From positions 186,001-250,000 of the forward strand of contig CAITMU010000105.1 in the NCBI GenBank assembly GCA_903893565.1: a stretch of DNA of 64,000 nucleotides, read 5' to 3'. The notes beneath the pieces were generated by a model. The model had not been told where the DNA came from and did not search any database. It saw nothing but the letters and a program-made list of their open reading frames with translations. This document shows positions 8,870-17,560 of this stretch, in pieces. The position numbers and the translations under genes are program-made. The DNA comes from an uncultured beta proteobacterium. Its GTDB lineage: Bacteria > Pseudomonadota > Gammaproteobacteria > Burkholderiales > SG8-41. Positions within the stretch are counted from its first letter, which is position 1. Every line of letters begins with the position of its first letter.

Positions 8870-10221
8870 AATCGGAGCACATGAAGGATTTTTTCAGTAG
8901 CGCCCCGATGAGCCTGACTAAATTGAGATGCCGCTAAACTCATGGCACTTCGTTTTTGGGGATCTTTCATGATGTTTTTAACGGCTAAAACCAACGCTTT
9001 GGCATCTTTAACGCGATTGGCAGCCCCCATCGCTATGGCATTTTCAGCCACTTTTGAAAAATTAAATGTATGAGGACCAATCAAAACCGGTTTGCCCATA
9101 GCACTGGCTTCAATCAGATTTTGCCCCCCATGGGAGAGTAAGCTACCACCAATAAAGGCCACATCAGAGGCCGCATAATAAGCAAACATTTCCCCCATCG
9201 TATCGCCCAATACCACCTGAGTGCTATCGCGGATAGGCTGTCGATCACTGCGTCGTTGATAGGCAATGTGGTAGCGCTCTAAAAGCGTAGCGACTTCATC
9301 AAAGCGTTGGGGATGCCTTGGAACAATCACCAATAAACCCGATCTTAGAGCCTTTTCATGAGGCAGAAGGGAATTATTTTCTGGTAGCACGTTGGCAAAT
9401 AAATGCGCTCCTTCTTCGAGGAGCAATTTTTCTTCCCCCTCTCGGCTACTGGCCACAAGCCATACGAATCGAGGGGCTTTTGATGGGGCTGATTCTTGTT
9501 GCGCCTCACCGCCTTGCACCATCGGGGCATTTACGCCTTGAAATAAATCTTGTAACTCTTTGGCCTGAAGAGTGACATCGCAGGGGGTTTTGACATCAAA
9601 TTTTAAATTTCCACAAATAGAGACTTGGTTGGCTCCCATGGCTATCAAACGCTGGGCATCCTCCTCACTTTGTGCCGCAACCGCTGATAATTGAGCAAGC
9701 GTTTGCGATAACAAACGCCCAACAATTTGATAACGACGATAGGAGCGCCAAGACAGACGTGCATTCACCAAATACATAGGAATCTGGCGGCAATGGGCCT
9801 CATGAATGAGATTAGGCCAAATCTCTGTTTCCATCAAAATCCCCACCTGGGGCTTAAAATGCACAAAAAAACGTCTTACCGCATCTGGGTAATCATAGGG
9901 CAAATAATGAATACAGGCAGAATCTCCCAATAAAGCCTTAGCTGCCACTCGCCCCGTCGGTGTCATTTGAGTCAGTAGTAAACGATGTTGAGGGTATTGC
10001 GCCATCAAACGGTCGATCAACGGTTTTGCTGCGTAAGTCTCTCCTACCGATACGGCATGTAGCCAAATCAATGGGCGTGCATTGTCGTTGTTTTTTTCAT
10101 AATGCCCCGAACGCTCTAACCATGCCTCCTGATACATCGGAAAACGCCATGCGCGCCAACGTAACCGGCACCAAATCCAAGGCCAGGCCAAATACAGAAG
10201 AACGGTATAAAGTAAACGCAT
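8866..10221 (-). CDS. waaA: 3-deoxy-D-manno-octulosonic acid (Kdo) transferase
   Basis: A 451-aa Kdo transferase (WaaA/KdtA) that adds Kdo to lipid IVA in LPS core synthesis at the inner face of the cytoplasmic membrane. The N-terminus (MRLLYTVLLYLAWPW) is the usual membrane anchor. The motif IWLHAVSVGET, METEIWPN and GGSLLSHGGQNLIEASAMG are typical of the family. I start it at ATG 10221 because this gives a TGATG 1-nt overlap with the waaC stop and a proper anchor; an upstream extension to 10257 is open but lacks support. Together with waaC it forms a translationally coupled LPS inner-core unit. Confidence 0.93.
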   Translation of the reverse strand: MRLLYTVLLYLAWPWIWCRLRWRAWRFPMYQEAWLERSGHYEKNNDNARPLIWLHAVSVGETYAAKPLIDRLMAQYPQHRLLLTQMTPTGRVAAKALLGDSACIHYLPYDYPDAVRRFFVHFKPQVGILMETEIWPNLIHEAHCRQIPMYLVNARLSWRSYRRYQIVGRLLSQTLAQLSAVAAQSEEDAQRLIAMGANQVSICGNLKFDVKTPCDVTLQAKELQDLFQGVNAPMVQGGEAQQESAPSKAPRFVWLVASSREGEEKLLLEEGAHLFANVLPENNSLLPHEKALRSGLLVIVPRHPQRFDEVATLLERYHIAYQRRSDRQPIRDSTQVVLGDTMGEMFAYYAASDVAFIGGSLLSHGGQNLIEASAMGKPVLIGPHTFNFSKVAENAIAMGAANRVKDAKALVLAVKNIMKDPQKRSAMSLAASQFSQAHRGATEKILHVLRF

Positions 10222-11249
10222 CAGGCAAGACTCATGCAATGCTGGCTCGCCTTCCAAACCGCTTCCAGAATCGGGGGCTTACCAATGCCGCCCAAATGCA
10301 TCGATCGAGGGCAGCCAAAAATACCGGTCGCCTTCGGATCCGTCGCACAAAAAATACCAACCGTTGGCACTTTTAAAGCGGCCGCTAAATGGGTCAATCC
10401 TGTATCGACCCCAACCACCAACCGGGCCCCTGAGAGCACACTGGTTAATGCATTAAGGTCCCATTGAGGGGGCACGATAGAATCGGCAATAGCGCTTTGA
10501 AGCCTAAGGCTTCGCTGCTTTTCGTGCTCATTGCCCCAGGGTAATACACAAGTCAGTCCTTGCGTTCGTAATTGTTGACCTAAATCCACCCAATAATGTT
10601 CTGGCCATAATTTCGAGTCTGCACTGGTTGCGTGTAATAAAACACAATAGTTCTCTTCGGGCAATGGTCTGAGAAGGTTAACCGGCCAAGGCGGAATCGA
10701 CAAACCATAGTCAATCGGCTCTTGGGCTTGGGTGTCATTCCATCGTGGGACCGTTTCATAATGAAAAACCTGCGCGCAAAGGCTACGGTTTCTCACTACC
10801 GCGGGCAATGACCAAGACACTGAATACAGATGATCATAGATAAAACCCATAGGCTCTCTTGAACTCAGCCGATCGAGACCATGTATGCCTCTTTGCAATA
10901 CAGGGTCAAAAAATTGGCGATTTTTTTTAGCCAGTGTGTCAACGAGAGCGCTTTTGAAAAGGCCTTGAGAATCGATAATGATATCGTAAGACGTTTGTCG
11001 CAAAAGACTCACAAACTGTCGGATCGCACGCCAAGTGGATAAAGAGAAAAAATTACGGCGCCATTGACGAATCGCAATGGGAATGACCCGATGAATACGT
11101 GGGTGCAGCGCGGGCAGAGCCGCAAAAGAACCCTCAACCACCCAATCAATCTTTGCGTCTGGAAAATGCGTTAGGATATCGTTCACAACCGGAAGGTTAT
11201 GGACAATATCGCCCAGCGAAGAGGTTTTAACCAACAAAATTCTTAACAT
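10221..11249 (-). CDS. waaC: LPS heptosyltransferase I
   Basis: A 342-aa glycosyltransferase family 9 protein that transfers the first heptose from ADP-heptose to Kdo. The N-terminal nucleotide-sugar fold entry (MLRILLVKTSSLGDIVHNLP) and the C-terminal VGVDTGLTHLAAAL block are classical for WaaC. The ATG at 11249 matches the family start; the frame stays open upstream to 11366 but the added residues do not resemble the family. It overlaps the waaA start by 1 nt and both should be co-transcribed. A GGAGG stretch is upstream but too far to be an ideal ribosome binding site. Confidence 0.93.
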   Translation of the reverse strand: MLRILLVKTSSLGDIVHNLPVVNDILTHFPDAKIDWVVEGSFAALPALHPRIHRVIPIAIRQWRRNFFSLSTWRAIRQFVSLLRQTSYDIIIDSQGLFKSALVDTLAKKNRQFFDPVLQRGIHGLDRLSSREPMGFIYDHLYSVSWSLPAVVRNRSLCAQVFHYETVPRWNDTQAQEPIDYGLSIPPWPVNLLRPLPEENYCVLLHATSADSKLWPEHYWVDLGQQLRTQGLTCVLPWGNEHEKQRSLRLQSAIADSIVPPQWDLNALTSVLSGARLVVGVDTGLTHLAAALKVPTVGIFCATDPKATGIFGCPRSMHLGGIGKPPILEAVWKASQHCMSLA

Positions 11250-11490
11250 GGGGTAAAAGACGAGGGGATCGTCCTCCAAGCTGCCCATCGCAATGGCTTC
11301 ATCCAAAGGCACACTAAAGGTTTGGACAGCATGCTCATGCGATAACAACCATAGGATCCGAAGCACTATCCAATAAACGGATTAGATGCTTGAATTTTTT
11401 TTGAGAATTTTGAATACCAAATCACCGTTATTCTAAGTTCGGATTTTGAGTCAGGGATGCTAACTATTTAAGGAATTCACTGTTGAATGA

Positions 11491-12396
11491 TTAACAGGAG
11501 CTAATAGAACTGCCCGAACATTTTTTACCCGAAACCCAAGTCGTCGCCACCGAAACGGTCACCCCGTTCATATTCCCGCCCAAAGCATGCAAAGTAGACC
11601 CAGTCAAATTTGCGCCAGACAAATTGGCATTACTCATATTGACTCGATAATTATTCCAAGCACCTGTTAAGTTGGCGCCGCTTAAATTAGCTTCTGAGAA
11701 ATTAACCTCGTATAAATTAGCCCCTATCATATTGGCTCCCACTAAGGTAGCACCCGTCAAGGTCGCACCCGTCAAATTCGTTTTAATCATCACCGCTTTA
11801 GTTAAATTTGCACCCGTCATGATAGCGTTGGTGCAGTTAGTCTCGGTTAACTTGGAATCGGACAAATTCGCTCCCACAAAAGTCGCACCGGTCAAGATGG
11901 CTTTGGTCAAATTAGCCCCCACGAAATTGGCTTCCGTCAAATTGGATCCCATCAAATGCGCTCCAATGAGGATCGCATCTTTAAAAAGTGCGCCGGTCAG
12001 GATGGCATTAGAGATAATAGAATCAGAAAAATTGACTTGCGACAAATTGGCACTAATTAGATTCGCCTCTTTTAATACGGCACCACTTAAATTAGCACCC
12101 GTTAGATTGCTCATCGTTAAAACGGCTTTACTCAAATTCGCACCGGTCAAGGTGGCGCCTTTCAGGTTCGCATCCGCTAATTTTGCACCAGTCAAAATCG
12201 CACCAACAAAGTTCACATTGGCTAGATTAGCTTTATTCAAATTCGCACCGGCTAAGTTAGCCTTAGTTTTGTCGCACCCTGACCAATTGACATTAGGGGC
12301 CGCGGGCGCCGAACAATTACCTGTGTCGTCTTTTTGAGCAACAGCATTTGGTAAAACTATGAATAACGCGAATAACAAGAAAAAAAATCTAAACAT
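11491..12396 (-). CDS. Exported pentapeptide-repeat protein
   Basis: A 301-aa protein with a clear Sec signal peptide (MFRFFFLLFALFIVLPNAVAQ, cut near AVA-Q) followed by a long series of pentapeptide repeats of the A(N/D)LxxA type from about residue 45 to 280. Such repeats form a right-handed quadrilateral beta helix. Two Cys near the mature N-terminus, one in the middle and two at the extreme C-terminus could form disulfides in the periplasm. Most pentapeptide-repeat proteins are cytoplasmic, so export is unusual. The start is ATG 12396 with GGTGAG upstream; a GTG immediately before it is also possible. No enzymatic domain is present and the function is unknown. Confidence 0.86.
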   Translation of the reverse strand: MFRFFFLLFALFIVLPNAVAQKDDTGNCSAPAAPNVNWSGCDKTKANLAGANLNKANLANVNFVGAILTGAKLADANLKGATLTGANLSKAVLTMSNLTGANLSGAVLKEANLISANLSQVNFSDSIISNAILTGALFKDAILIGAHLMGSNLTEANFVGANLTKAILTGATFVGANLSDSKLTETNCTNAIMTGANLTKAVMIKTNLTGATLTGATLVGANMIGANLYEVNFSEANLSGANLTGAWNNYRVNMSNANLSGANLTGSTLHALGGNMNGVTVSVATTWVSGKKCSGSSISSC

Positions 12397-12753
12397 CACG
12401 TTCTCACCCCGCTTATGCTGATTGATGGATTATCAGGAATCCGCATTCAATAATGAATTTTTATTATAACATATTGAATTTAATACGCTAAATGGAGATT
12501 TACCAACCAAAATCACCGTGCGTTATATTTTGCAAAATCGAAACACCCCTCTGTTCAATAGAAAAATGATCCTTGGCAGGATCTCGGTAAAACTTAACTG
12601 CCTGCTTATTAATTAAGCAGGGCCATTAAATCACCTAGGTCAATTTTGGAGTGGTAATGTCCTTACAAGGAGATCCGTTTTCAATCGGTGTCAACAGCTT
12701 GGCGCCGCTTTCGGGTATTCTTGGCTGCAGAATTTATTTTCTCGAGTCCCTGC
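12397..12753. other. Divergent intergenic region
   Basis: An AT-rich stretch between the pentapeptide gene and the methyltransferase. It holds a candidate promoter for the pentapeptide gene and a perfect hairpin CCTGCTTA-TTAAT-TAAGCAGG at 12601-12621 with no T tract. Base composition changes sharply to GC-rich just downstream, so the hairpin may mark the edge of an acquired segment. No gene is recognisable here. Confidence 0.4.
12463..12468 (-). promoter_or_regulatory. Extended -10 promoter for the pentapeptide-repeat gene
   Basis: Reading the minus strand, TGT precedes a perfect TATAAT (12468-12463), an extended -10 element. The -35 region (TTAGCG at 17 bp) is poor. The transcript would begin near 12456, giving a 60-nt leader. 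Confidence 0.45.
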
Positions 12754-13593
12754 ATGGATTTTTGCCGCCACTTTATTCTCCTTGGTCTGACTTTCTCTGT
12801 CCTTTACGGTTGCGCGGGGGTGGGACAAAAAGACGCTAGTTTCAAGCCGATGCTGCGCCAGTCCGGCAAGGATGTGATGTGGCTGCCCACCTCGCAGCAC
12901 ATGGTCAACAAGATGCTGACCGCAGCACAAGTGACAGCCAAGGACATCGTCTACGACCTAGGCTCGGGCGATGGGGTAATCCCGATCACCGCCGCTCAGC
13001 AGTTCAAGGCGCGTGCCGTGGGGGTCGAGTACGACGCCAAGCTCGCGGAGTTTGCCCAGAAGAATGCACAACAGGCTGGCGTGGCCGACAAGGTCAAGAT
13101 CATCCGGGGCGATATCTTTGTCGAGGACTTCAGCGAAGCCACGGTGGTAACCATGTATTTGCTGCCAGAACTGAACTTGCAACTTCGTCCCACGCTGCTG
13201 AAGATGAAGCCGGGCACGCGTATCGTCGCGAATGCGTTCGACATGCAGGAATGGACCCCCGACCAGATCGTGAGCGCAGGTTCGGAACAGGGATTTTTGT
13301 GGATCATTCCAGCGCAGGTGGAAGGCGAATGGGACTTCCTGCCTTATGAAGGTTTTGTTCCCGCCAGATTGAGCCTGCGTCAGAGTTTTCAGCAGGTCGG
13401 GGGCACCCTCACGATGGCCGGTGTCAGTCAACCCTTGTTGGGTGCGCAATTGCGTGGTGACCAACTGAGTTTTCACTTCCTTGGGAGCGACAACATCGCC
13501 CAAAGTGTCTTGGCGACCGTGACGACGGATGCGTTGTTGGGCGACCACACGTATTACGGTCGAGCTCATTCTTTTCAGGCTAAACGCCGGTGA
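12754..13593 (+). CDS. SAM-dependent methyltransferase-like protein with lipoprotein signal
   Basis: A 279-aa protein if started at ATG 12754. The first residues form a hydrophobic segment ending in LYGC (Cys20), a lipobox-like site. A class I methyltransferase fold follows, with the SAM-binding motif VYDLGSGDGV, acidic GVEYD and IIRGD blocks. The last 80 residues are rich in beta-type sequence. A GTG at 12688 would give a longer form. The gene is visibly more GC-rich than most of the window, suggesting different ancestry. Related methyltransferase domains act in the cytoplasm where SAM is available, so a lipoprotein signal would be odd; it may instead be a membrane anchor. Confidence 0.75.
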   Translation: MDFCRHFILLGLTFSVLYGCAGVGQKDASFKPMLRQSGKDVMWLPTSQHMVNKMLTAAQVTAKDIVYDLGSGDGVIPITAAQQFKARAVGVEYDAKLAEFAQKNAQQAGVADKVKIIRGDIFVEDFSEATVVTMYLLPELNLQLRPTLLKMKPGTRIVANAFDMQEWTPDQIVSAGSEQGFLWIIPAQVEGEWDFLPYEGFVPARLSLRQSFQQVGGTLTMAGVSQPLLGAQLRGDQLSFHFLGSDNIAQSVLATVTTDALLGDHTYYGRAHSFQAKRR

Positions 13594-13947
13594 CTTGCTT
13601 GACAATTTACGCTTGGCCGATGACATTACTTCCGATCAAATCACCTCTTTTAAATATCTGATCAATGTTGGGTAAGCAATCTATTAAGGACATCCAAAAA
13701 CTGAAGTCGGATTATAAGAATATGGGCCCACCTATCTTACATTCACAAAACAGGGTAATGACAATTGAATTAAATTGCTAACAGGCATCAAAAGATTTCG
13801 AGTGCTAAAATTAGGTTACAAAATGAGTGACATCTCAAATGCTTGATTGGTGCGCTAGTAATCTTTTGCCTCTTGAGCAGGGGGCCGTTTTCAAATTCAA
13901 TTAACAATAGCCCAACGAGTAGAGTCGGTGGTTGCGGAGGAAGGGGT
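13594..13947. other. Intergenic region without recognisable gene
   Basis: About 350 nt between the methyltransferase and the next Bug receptor. A TTGACA occurs near 13608 but no good -10 lies 16-18 bp downstream. A reading frame runs into the receptor from TTG 13843 but a far better start exists at 13948. I see no other gene. Confidence 0.35.
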
Positions 13948-14937
13948 ATGAAGTTTATTGCTATGCTGTGCGGAGCTTGTTTGTTGGCTACGAACTACGC
14001 CATATCGGCGCAAATCCATCCGATAAGTTCAGGAAAAGATTATCCCAATAAGCCGGTCCGCTTGATCGTCACCTCCTCGGTTGGTGGCCCCGCCGACGCT
14101 CTGTCTCGCCTCGTCGGCGCCAAATTGACAGAGGCTTTGGGACAAACGGCGCTCATCGATAACCGCGATGGTGCAAGCGGTATGATAGGCTCCCAGCTTG
14201 CTGCAAGATCAGCACCTGATGGCTATACCCTTCTGGTTGGGAGCGGGTCCTCTCTAATGAACGCCCCCGCTCTTAAAATTAAGCCTCCTTATGATCCATT
14301 TACGGATTTCTCGCCGGTCACCCTAATGGTAATCAATCCACAGATTCTGCTTGTCCATAACACGTTGCCATTAAATTCGGTCAAGGAACTGGTCGAGTTA
14401 GCAAAGTCCAAGCCCGGTCAGATCACCTATGGATCAGGCGGCGTAGGCGCCGCCCCCCATCTTGGCGCTGAGCTTCTGAGCGCAATGACGGGCATCACAC
14501 TTCTGCACGTGCCGTACAAGGGCAGTGCTCCGGCGCTTATCGACCTGCTCGCAGGCCAACTGCAGTTCGTATTCAACACCATGCAACCGTCGGTGATGAC
14601 GCTGGTGAAAAGCGGCAGGGTCAGGGGCTTGGCCGTTAGCAGCGCACAACGCTCACCTGCAGCGCCCAATATCCCGACGGTCGCAGAGACATACCCGGGT
14701 TTCGAGAATATCTCTTGGTACGGATTATTCGCTCCTGCCAAAACGCCGCAAGACATTATCGCGAAGCTGAATGCTAACGTTGTAAAGATACTGCGTGAGC
14801 CGGAAATGGCACAAAGCTTGGCGAGCCAGGGCGCCGAGCCCGCACCGGGAACTCCGGAAGCGCTCCGAAAATTCATGCGTTTAGAGTCTGGCCGTTTGAA
14901 GAAAATCATTGCTTACGCCGGACTCAAATCTGACTAG
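13948..14937 (+). CDS. Bug/TctC-family periplasmic solute receptor
   Basis: A 329-aa receptor with a signal peptide (MKFIAMLCGACLLATNYAIS, cleavage near ISA-Q). The family marks are YPNKPVRLIVTSSVGGPAD, IDNRDGASG and LHVPYKGSAP. The start is set by an excellent ribosome binding site, GGAGGAAGG at 13936-13944, 8 nt from the first GGAGG to the ATG; the frame is open further upstream from a TTG but that form would bury the signal peptide. The gene is more GC-rich than the two receptors in 3170-8217 and stands alone, without catabolic or permease genes, in the accessory stretch before tRNA-Thr. Confidence 0.88.
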   Translation: MKFIAMLCGACLLATNYAISAQIHPISSGKDYPNKPVRLIVTSSVGGPADALSRLVGAKLTEALGQTALIDNRDGASGMIGSQLAARSAPDGYTLLVGSGSSLMNAPALKIKPPYDPFTDFSPVTLMVINPQILLVHNTLPLNSVKELVELAKSKPGQITYGSGGVGAAPHLGAELLSAMTGITLLHVPYKGSAPALIDLLAGQLQFVFNTMQPSVMTLVKSGRVRGLAVSSAQRSPAAPNIPTVAETYPGFENISWYGLFAPAKTPQDIIAKLNANVVKILREPEMAQSLASQGAEPAPGTPEALRKFMRLESGRLKKIIAYAGLKSD

Positions 14938-15388
14938 TCCAGCAAACGGCGCTTCATTCACTAATTAGAACCAACACGAACGCTCCATGCTTTAAGACAA
15001 TTTTAACGGCGAGAGTCACAGTGTAAGCATCACGTAACGTACACCGGTAATACTACTATGGTTGTTGTAGAGTTTACTCTGAGCTCCGTCCATTCATTGT
15101 CCATGGCTGTGGAATTAGGTTTAATACTACCGCTATGCGTGGGCGTTTTAACGCCCAATCAATGCCTTTTGCAATAATGTAGTTAAGGCACTTGCCTATC
15201 GATAGACTGATTAGCGACATGATCGAACAAGAAGGCGCCCCCCTGCTCTTGCCACGTATCTCCGACTCCGAACTGAAAGCCCTTGATGCTACCTGCCGAA
15301 AATCCTATCGATTTTTCAGCCAACCGTAGCACATAAATCACTGAAATCTACTCTCAGATCCCGCTGACGAACCAATTATTAAAACGAT
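14938..15388. other. Intergenic region with palindrome and a possible gene fragment
   Basis: Contains a palindrome TGGGCGTT-TT-AACGCCCA at 15140-15157. At 15219-15329 a 36-codon frame (MIEQEGAPLLLPRISDSELK, then 16 more residues) has protein-like composition and, before its ATG, continues upstream to a TTG; it may be the tail of a lost gene. I do not recognise it. Nothing else is visible. Confidence 0.3.
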
Positions 15389-16747
15389 TTAAAAAATGAT
15401 TGCACCTAAAAGCGTGTCGTAAATCAGTTTCAGGTTGAGCATGATAATTAGGGCCGTAATTATCCATGCAATTACCGTTAGCCATTTAGGGCTGACAAGA
15501 GCCCCCATTTTAGTGTGATCGCTAGTAAATTTTACCAACGGTATGACTGCAAATGGAAGTTGTAGACTCAAAATGACTTGAGATATCACTAACAATTGTA
15601 ACGTTCCTGATGGACCGTAATATACAACAGCAATCATTCCTGGAACAAGAGCAATCAACCGGGTAATGAAGCGCCGTAGCCAGTAAGGAAGTCGTATATC
15701 GAGAAAACCTTCCATCACAATTTGCCCTGAGAGCGTGCCTGTAATAGTAGAGCTCTGGCTTGATGCTAGCAGAGCTATTGCAAATAGTATGCTAGCAGCG
15801 CTCGCGCCAAGTAAAGGGGTCAGCATTTTATGCGCTTCTTGAATTTCTTTTATATGGGTATATCCATGCGCATAAAATGTCGCGGCAGCAACGATCAGAA
15901 TTGCGACATTGATTAATAATGCGAACGTTAGCGCAATAGTTGAATCAATCGTAGCATAACGAATTGCCTCGCGACGACCGCTTTCAGTCTCATCAAGGAT
16001 GCGCGTTTGCACTAACGCCGAATGAAGATACAGGTTATGTGGCATTACCGTTGCACCAAGGATACCGATGGCAATAAATAGCATTTCAGGATTAGTGACG
16101 ATTTGAAGCGATGGTACAAACCCAGCAATTACATTGGTCCAGTTAGGGTTGGTCAAAACCAATTCATATACAAAGCAAAAAGCAATCAGTAGTATCAGTG
16201 AGACAATAAATCCTTCCATGTATCTATAACCACGTGCTTGTAATAACAATATCAGCAGTACATCAGCCACTGTAATTGCTACGCCCCAAGCAAGCGGAAT
16301 TCCAAATAATAAATTAAGTGCGATGGCAGTACCAATGACTTCAGCAAGATCAGTCGCACATATTGCTAACTCCGCTAGCACCCAAAGGCAGAATGATTTG
16401 GCCGGTGAGTAGTGATCTTTGCATGCTTGAGCTAGATCTCGTCCTGTAGCTATACCAAGCCGTGCAGATAACGATTGCAACACAATTGCCATTAGGCTAG
16501 CTAGCATCACCACTGATAGTAGTGTGTATCCAAAGGACGAACCACCAGCAATTGATGTTGCCCAATTACCTGGATCCATGTAGCCCACTGCAACTAAATA
16601 GCCTGGCCCGGCGAAGGCAAACATTTTGCGAAAAATGCTAGCACCCTGTGGATAGCTTATCTTATGATAAACCAAGGGCAGCTTGCTTTTCTTTCGCAGC
16701 AAGCGCCAACCTAGATTCCCTATAGGATGATCTTCATTAGTCTTCAT
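15389..16747 (-). CDS. mntH: Nramp-family divalent metal (Mn2+/Fe2+) transporter
   Basis: A 452-aa integral membrane protein of the Nramp family, importing Mn2+ or Fe2+ with protons. The metal-site DPGNWAT motif in the first membrane segment and the [15 protein letters not shown] motif in the sixth segment are both intact; about eleven hydrophobic helices are seen. ATG 16747 fits the family N-terminus though no Shine-Dalgarno is clear. A large dyad overlapping a promoter lies 90-127 nt upstream and suggests metal-responsive repression. The gene lies on its own strand within an accessory stretch and has a codon mix unlike the GC-rich neighbours. Confidence 0.92.
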   Translation of the reverse strand: MKTNEDHPIGNLGWRLLRKKSKLPLVYHKISYPQGASIFRKMFAFAGPGYLVAVGYMDPGNWATSIAGGSSFGYTLLSVVMLASLMAIVLQSLSARLGIATGRDLAQACKDHYSPAKSFCLWVLAELAICATDLAEVIGTAIALNLLFGIPLAWGVAITVADVLLILLLQARGYRYMEGFIVSLILLIAFCFVYELVLTNPNWTNVIAGFVPSLQIVTNPEMLFIAIGILGATVMPHNLYLHSALVQTRILDETESGRREAIRYATIDSTIALTFALLINVAILIVAAATFYAHGYTHIKEIQEAHKMLTPLLGASAASILFAIALLASSQSSTITGTLSGQIVMEGFLDIRLPYWLRRFITRLIALVPGMIAVVYYGPSGTLQLLVISQVILSLQLPFAVIPLVKFTSDHTKMGALVSPKWLTVIAWIITALIIMLNLKLIYDTLLGAIIF

Positions 16748-16834
16748 GGAGAAATAGGAAGGTCACAGCGCTTAACTTTATAAAAAATTAATCTCACTCC
16801 GTCACATTTATCATACACACAGGAAGATTTTTTT

Positions 16835-16874
16835 AACATAGCATCCATTTATAGAATATCAAATGGATGTTATG
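16835..16874 (-). promoter_or_regulatory. Candidate mntH promoter with overlapping dyad operator
   Basis: CATAGCATCCATTT (16837-16850) and AAATGGATGTTATG (16861-16874) form a 14-bp dyad with one mismatch and a 10-bp spacer. On the minus strand TTGATA (16862-16857), 16 bp, TATGTT (16840-16835) form a promoter whose elements overlap the dyad. The left end reads AACATAGC, identical to a half site of the enterobacterial MntR box. A metal-dependent repressor site is inferred. Confidence 0.5.
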
Positions 16875-17189
16875 TAATTTACATCTTAGGTGGGACGTGT
16901 GCATGCTTATTTTTCTATTTGATATGATTATAATTTAAATTGAAAAAATTCTTAATGGATTTTTTTAAAAAGAAGTTCTGAATAAATCAGTTAAATGAAT
17001 ATGTAATTTTTATTTACATGTATGCTTGTGGTTGTAGTGACACATGCGCCGCGCAATTTTTTGAATTAGTCTGTCAATACTTTACTAAAATAATGTTGCG
17101 ACAAGCGATAGAGTCATTGGTGATGTGACGACTGTTGACACCGGTTGAAAGCTGATCTAGTGGGGCTGCGGCGGAACAGTTGGGCTGAT
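16875..17189. other. AT-rich intergenic region upstream of mntH
   Basis: No gene is recognisable. The right end (about 17152-17189) is the flank of the transposase remnant; the sequence TGATCTAGTGGGGCTGC at about 17152-17168 could be an inverted-repeat end of that element, but no partner end is visible. Confidence 0.3.
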
Positions 17190-17277
17190 TTAAGCTGCAA
17201 GTCCGAGGGCTTTCACGGTATTCTAAAGGACTGTGTGATCCCAAGGACCTCTTGATGCGTTTTTCGTAGTAGCAATG
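17190..17277 (-). pseudogene. IS3-family transposase C-terminal remnant
   Basis: On the minus strand one frame reads YYEKRIKRSLGSHSPLEYR, matching the C-terminal H/R-x-SLG...SPxEYR pattern of IS3-family OrfB transposases. After the Arg codon the frame is lost by one base, and the next frame reads KALGLAA followed by TAA at 17192-17190, the usual tail of these proteins. The catalytic DDE core is missing. This is a decayed fragment next to tRNA-Thr and indicates past insertion in this stretch. Confidence 0.6.
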
Positions 17278-17422
17278 AAATACGAATCATCCATCTGAAT
17301 AAATCGCCCATTGGGCATATATTTCAATGCTTTGCCTTGGAGCGCTATAGTCAAGAAAAAGACCTTAAGTAATTGTTTTAATTGTTAATTAGGGTCTTTG
17401 TAGACTTTTATAGAATTAACAG

Positions 17423-17498
17423 TGGTGCCGTTGGAGGGAATCGAACCCCCGACCTGACGCTTACGAAGCGCCTGCTCTACCAGCTGAGCTACAACGGC
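17423..17498 (-). tRNA. tRNA-Thr (anticodon CGT)
   Basis: A full cloverleaf is seen on the minus strand: acceptor stem GCCGTTG/CAACGGC, D arm GCTC/GAGC, anticodon loop TTCGTAA giving CGT, T arm with TTCGATT, discriminator A and an encoded CCA at 17425-17423. It reads ACG threonine codons. An IS3 remnant and the accessory stretch lie on its 3' side; no repeat of its 3' end (attachment site duplicate) was noticed. Confidence 0.96.
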
Positions 17499-17560
17499 AA
17501 AAACCACAACCCAAGAGGATTTAGTAGGGATTTTATCACAAGCCCCCATAAAAAACGGTG

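Noticed and set aside
11672..12337. A 221-residue plus-strand frame opposite the pentapeptide gene
   Set aside because: The periodic codons of the repeats keep the antisense frame open; it has no recognisable features.
12958..13626. A 222-residue minus-strand frame opposite the methyltransferase
   Set aside because: An antisense artefact in GC-rich coding sequence; the plus strand has clear SAM motifs.
17190..17500. A complete prophage or integrative element at tRNA-Thr
   Set aside because: No integrase gene and no duplicate of the tRNA 3' end were seen; only a transposase remnant is present.
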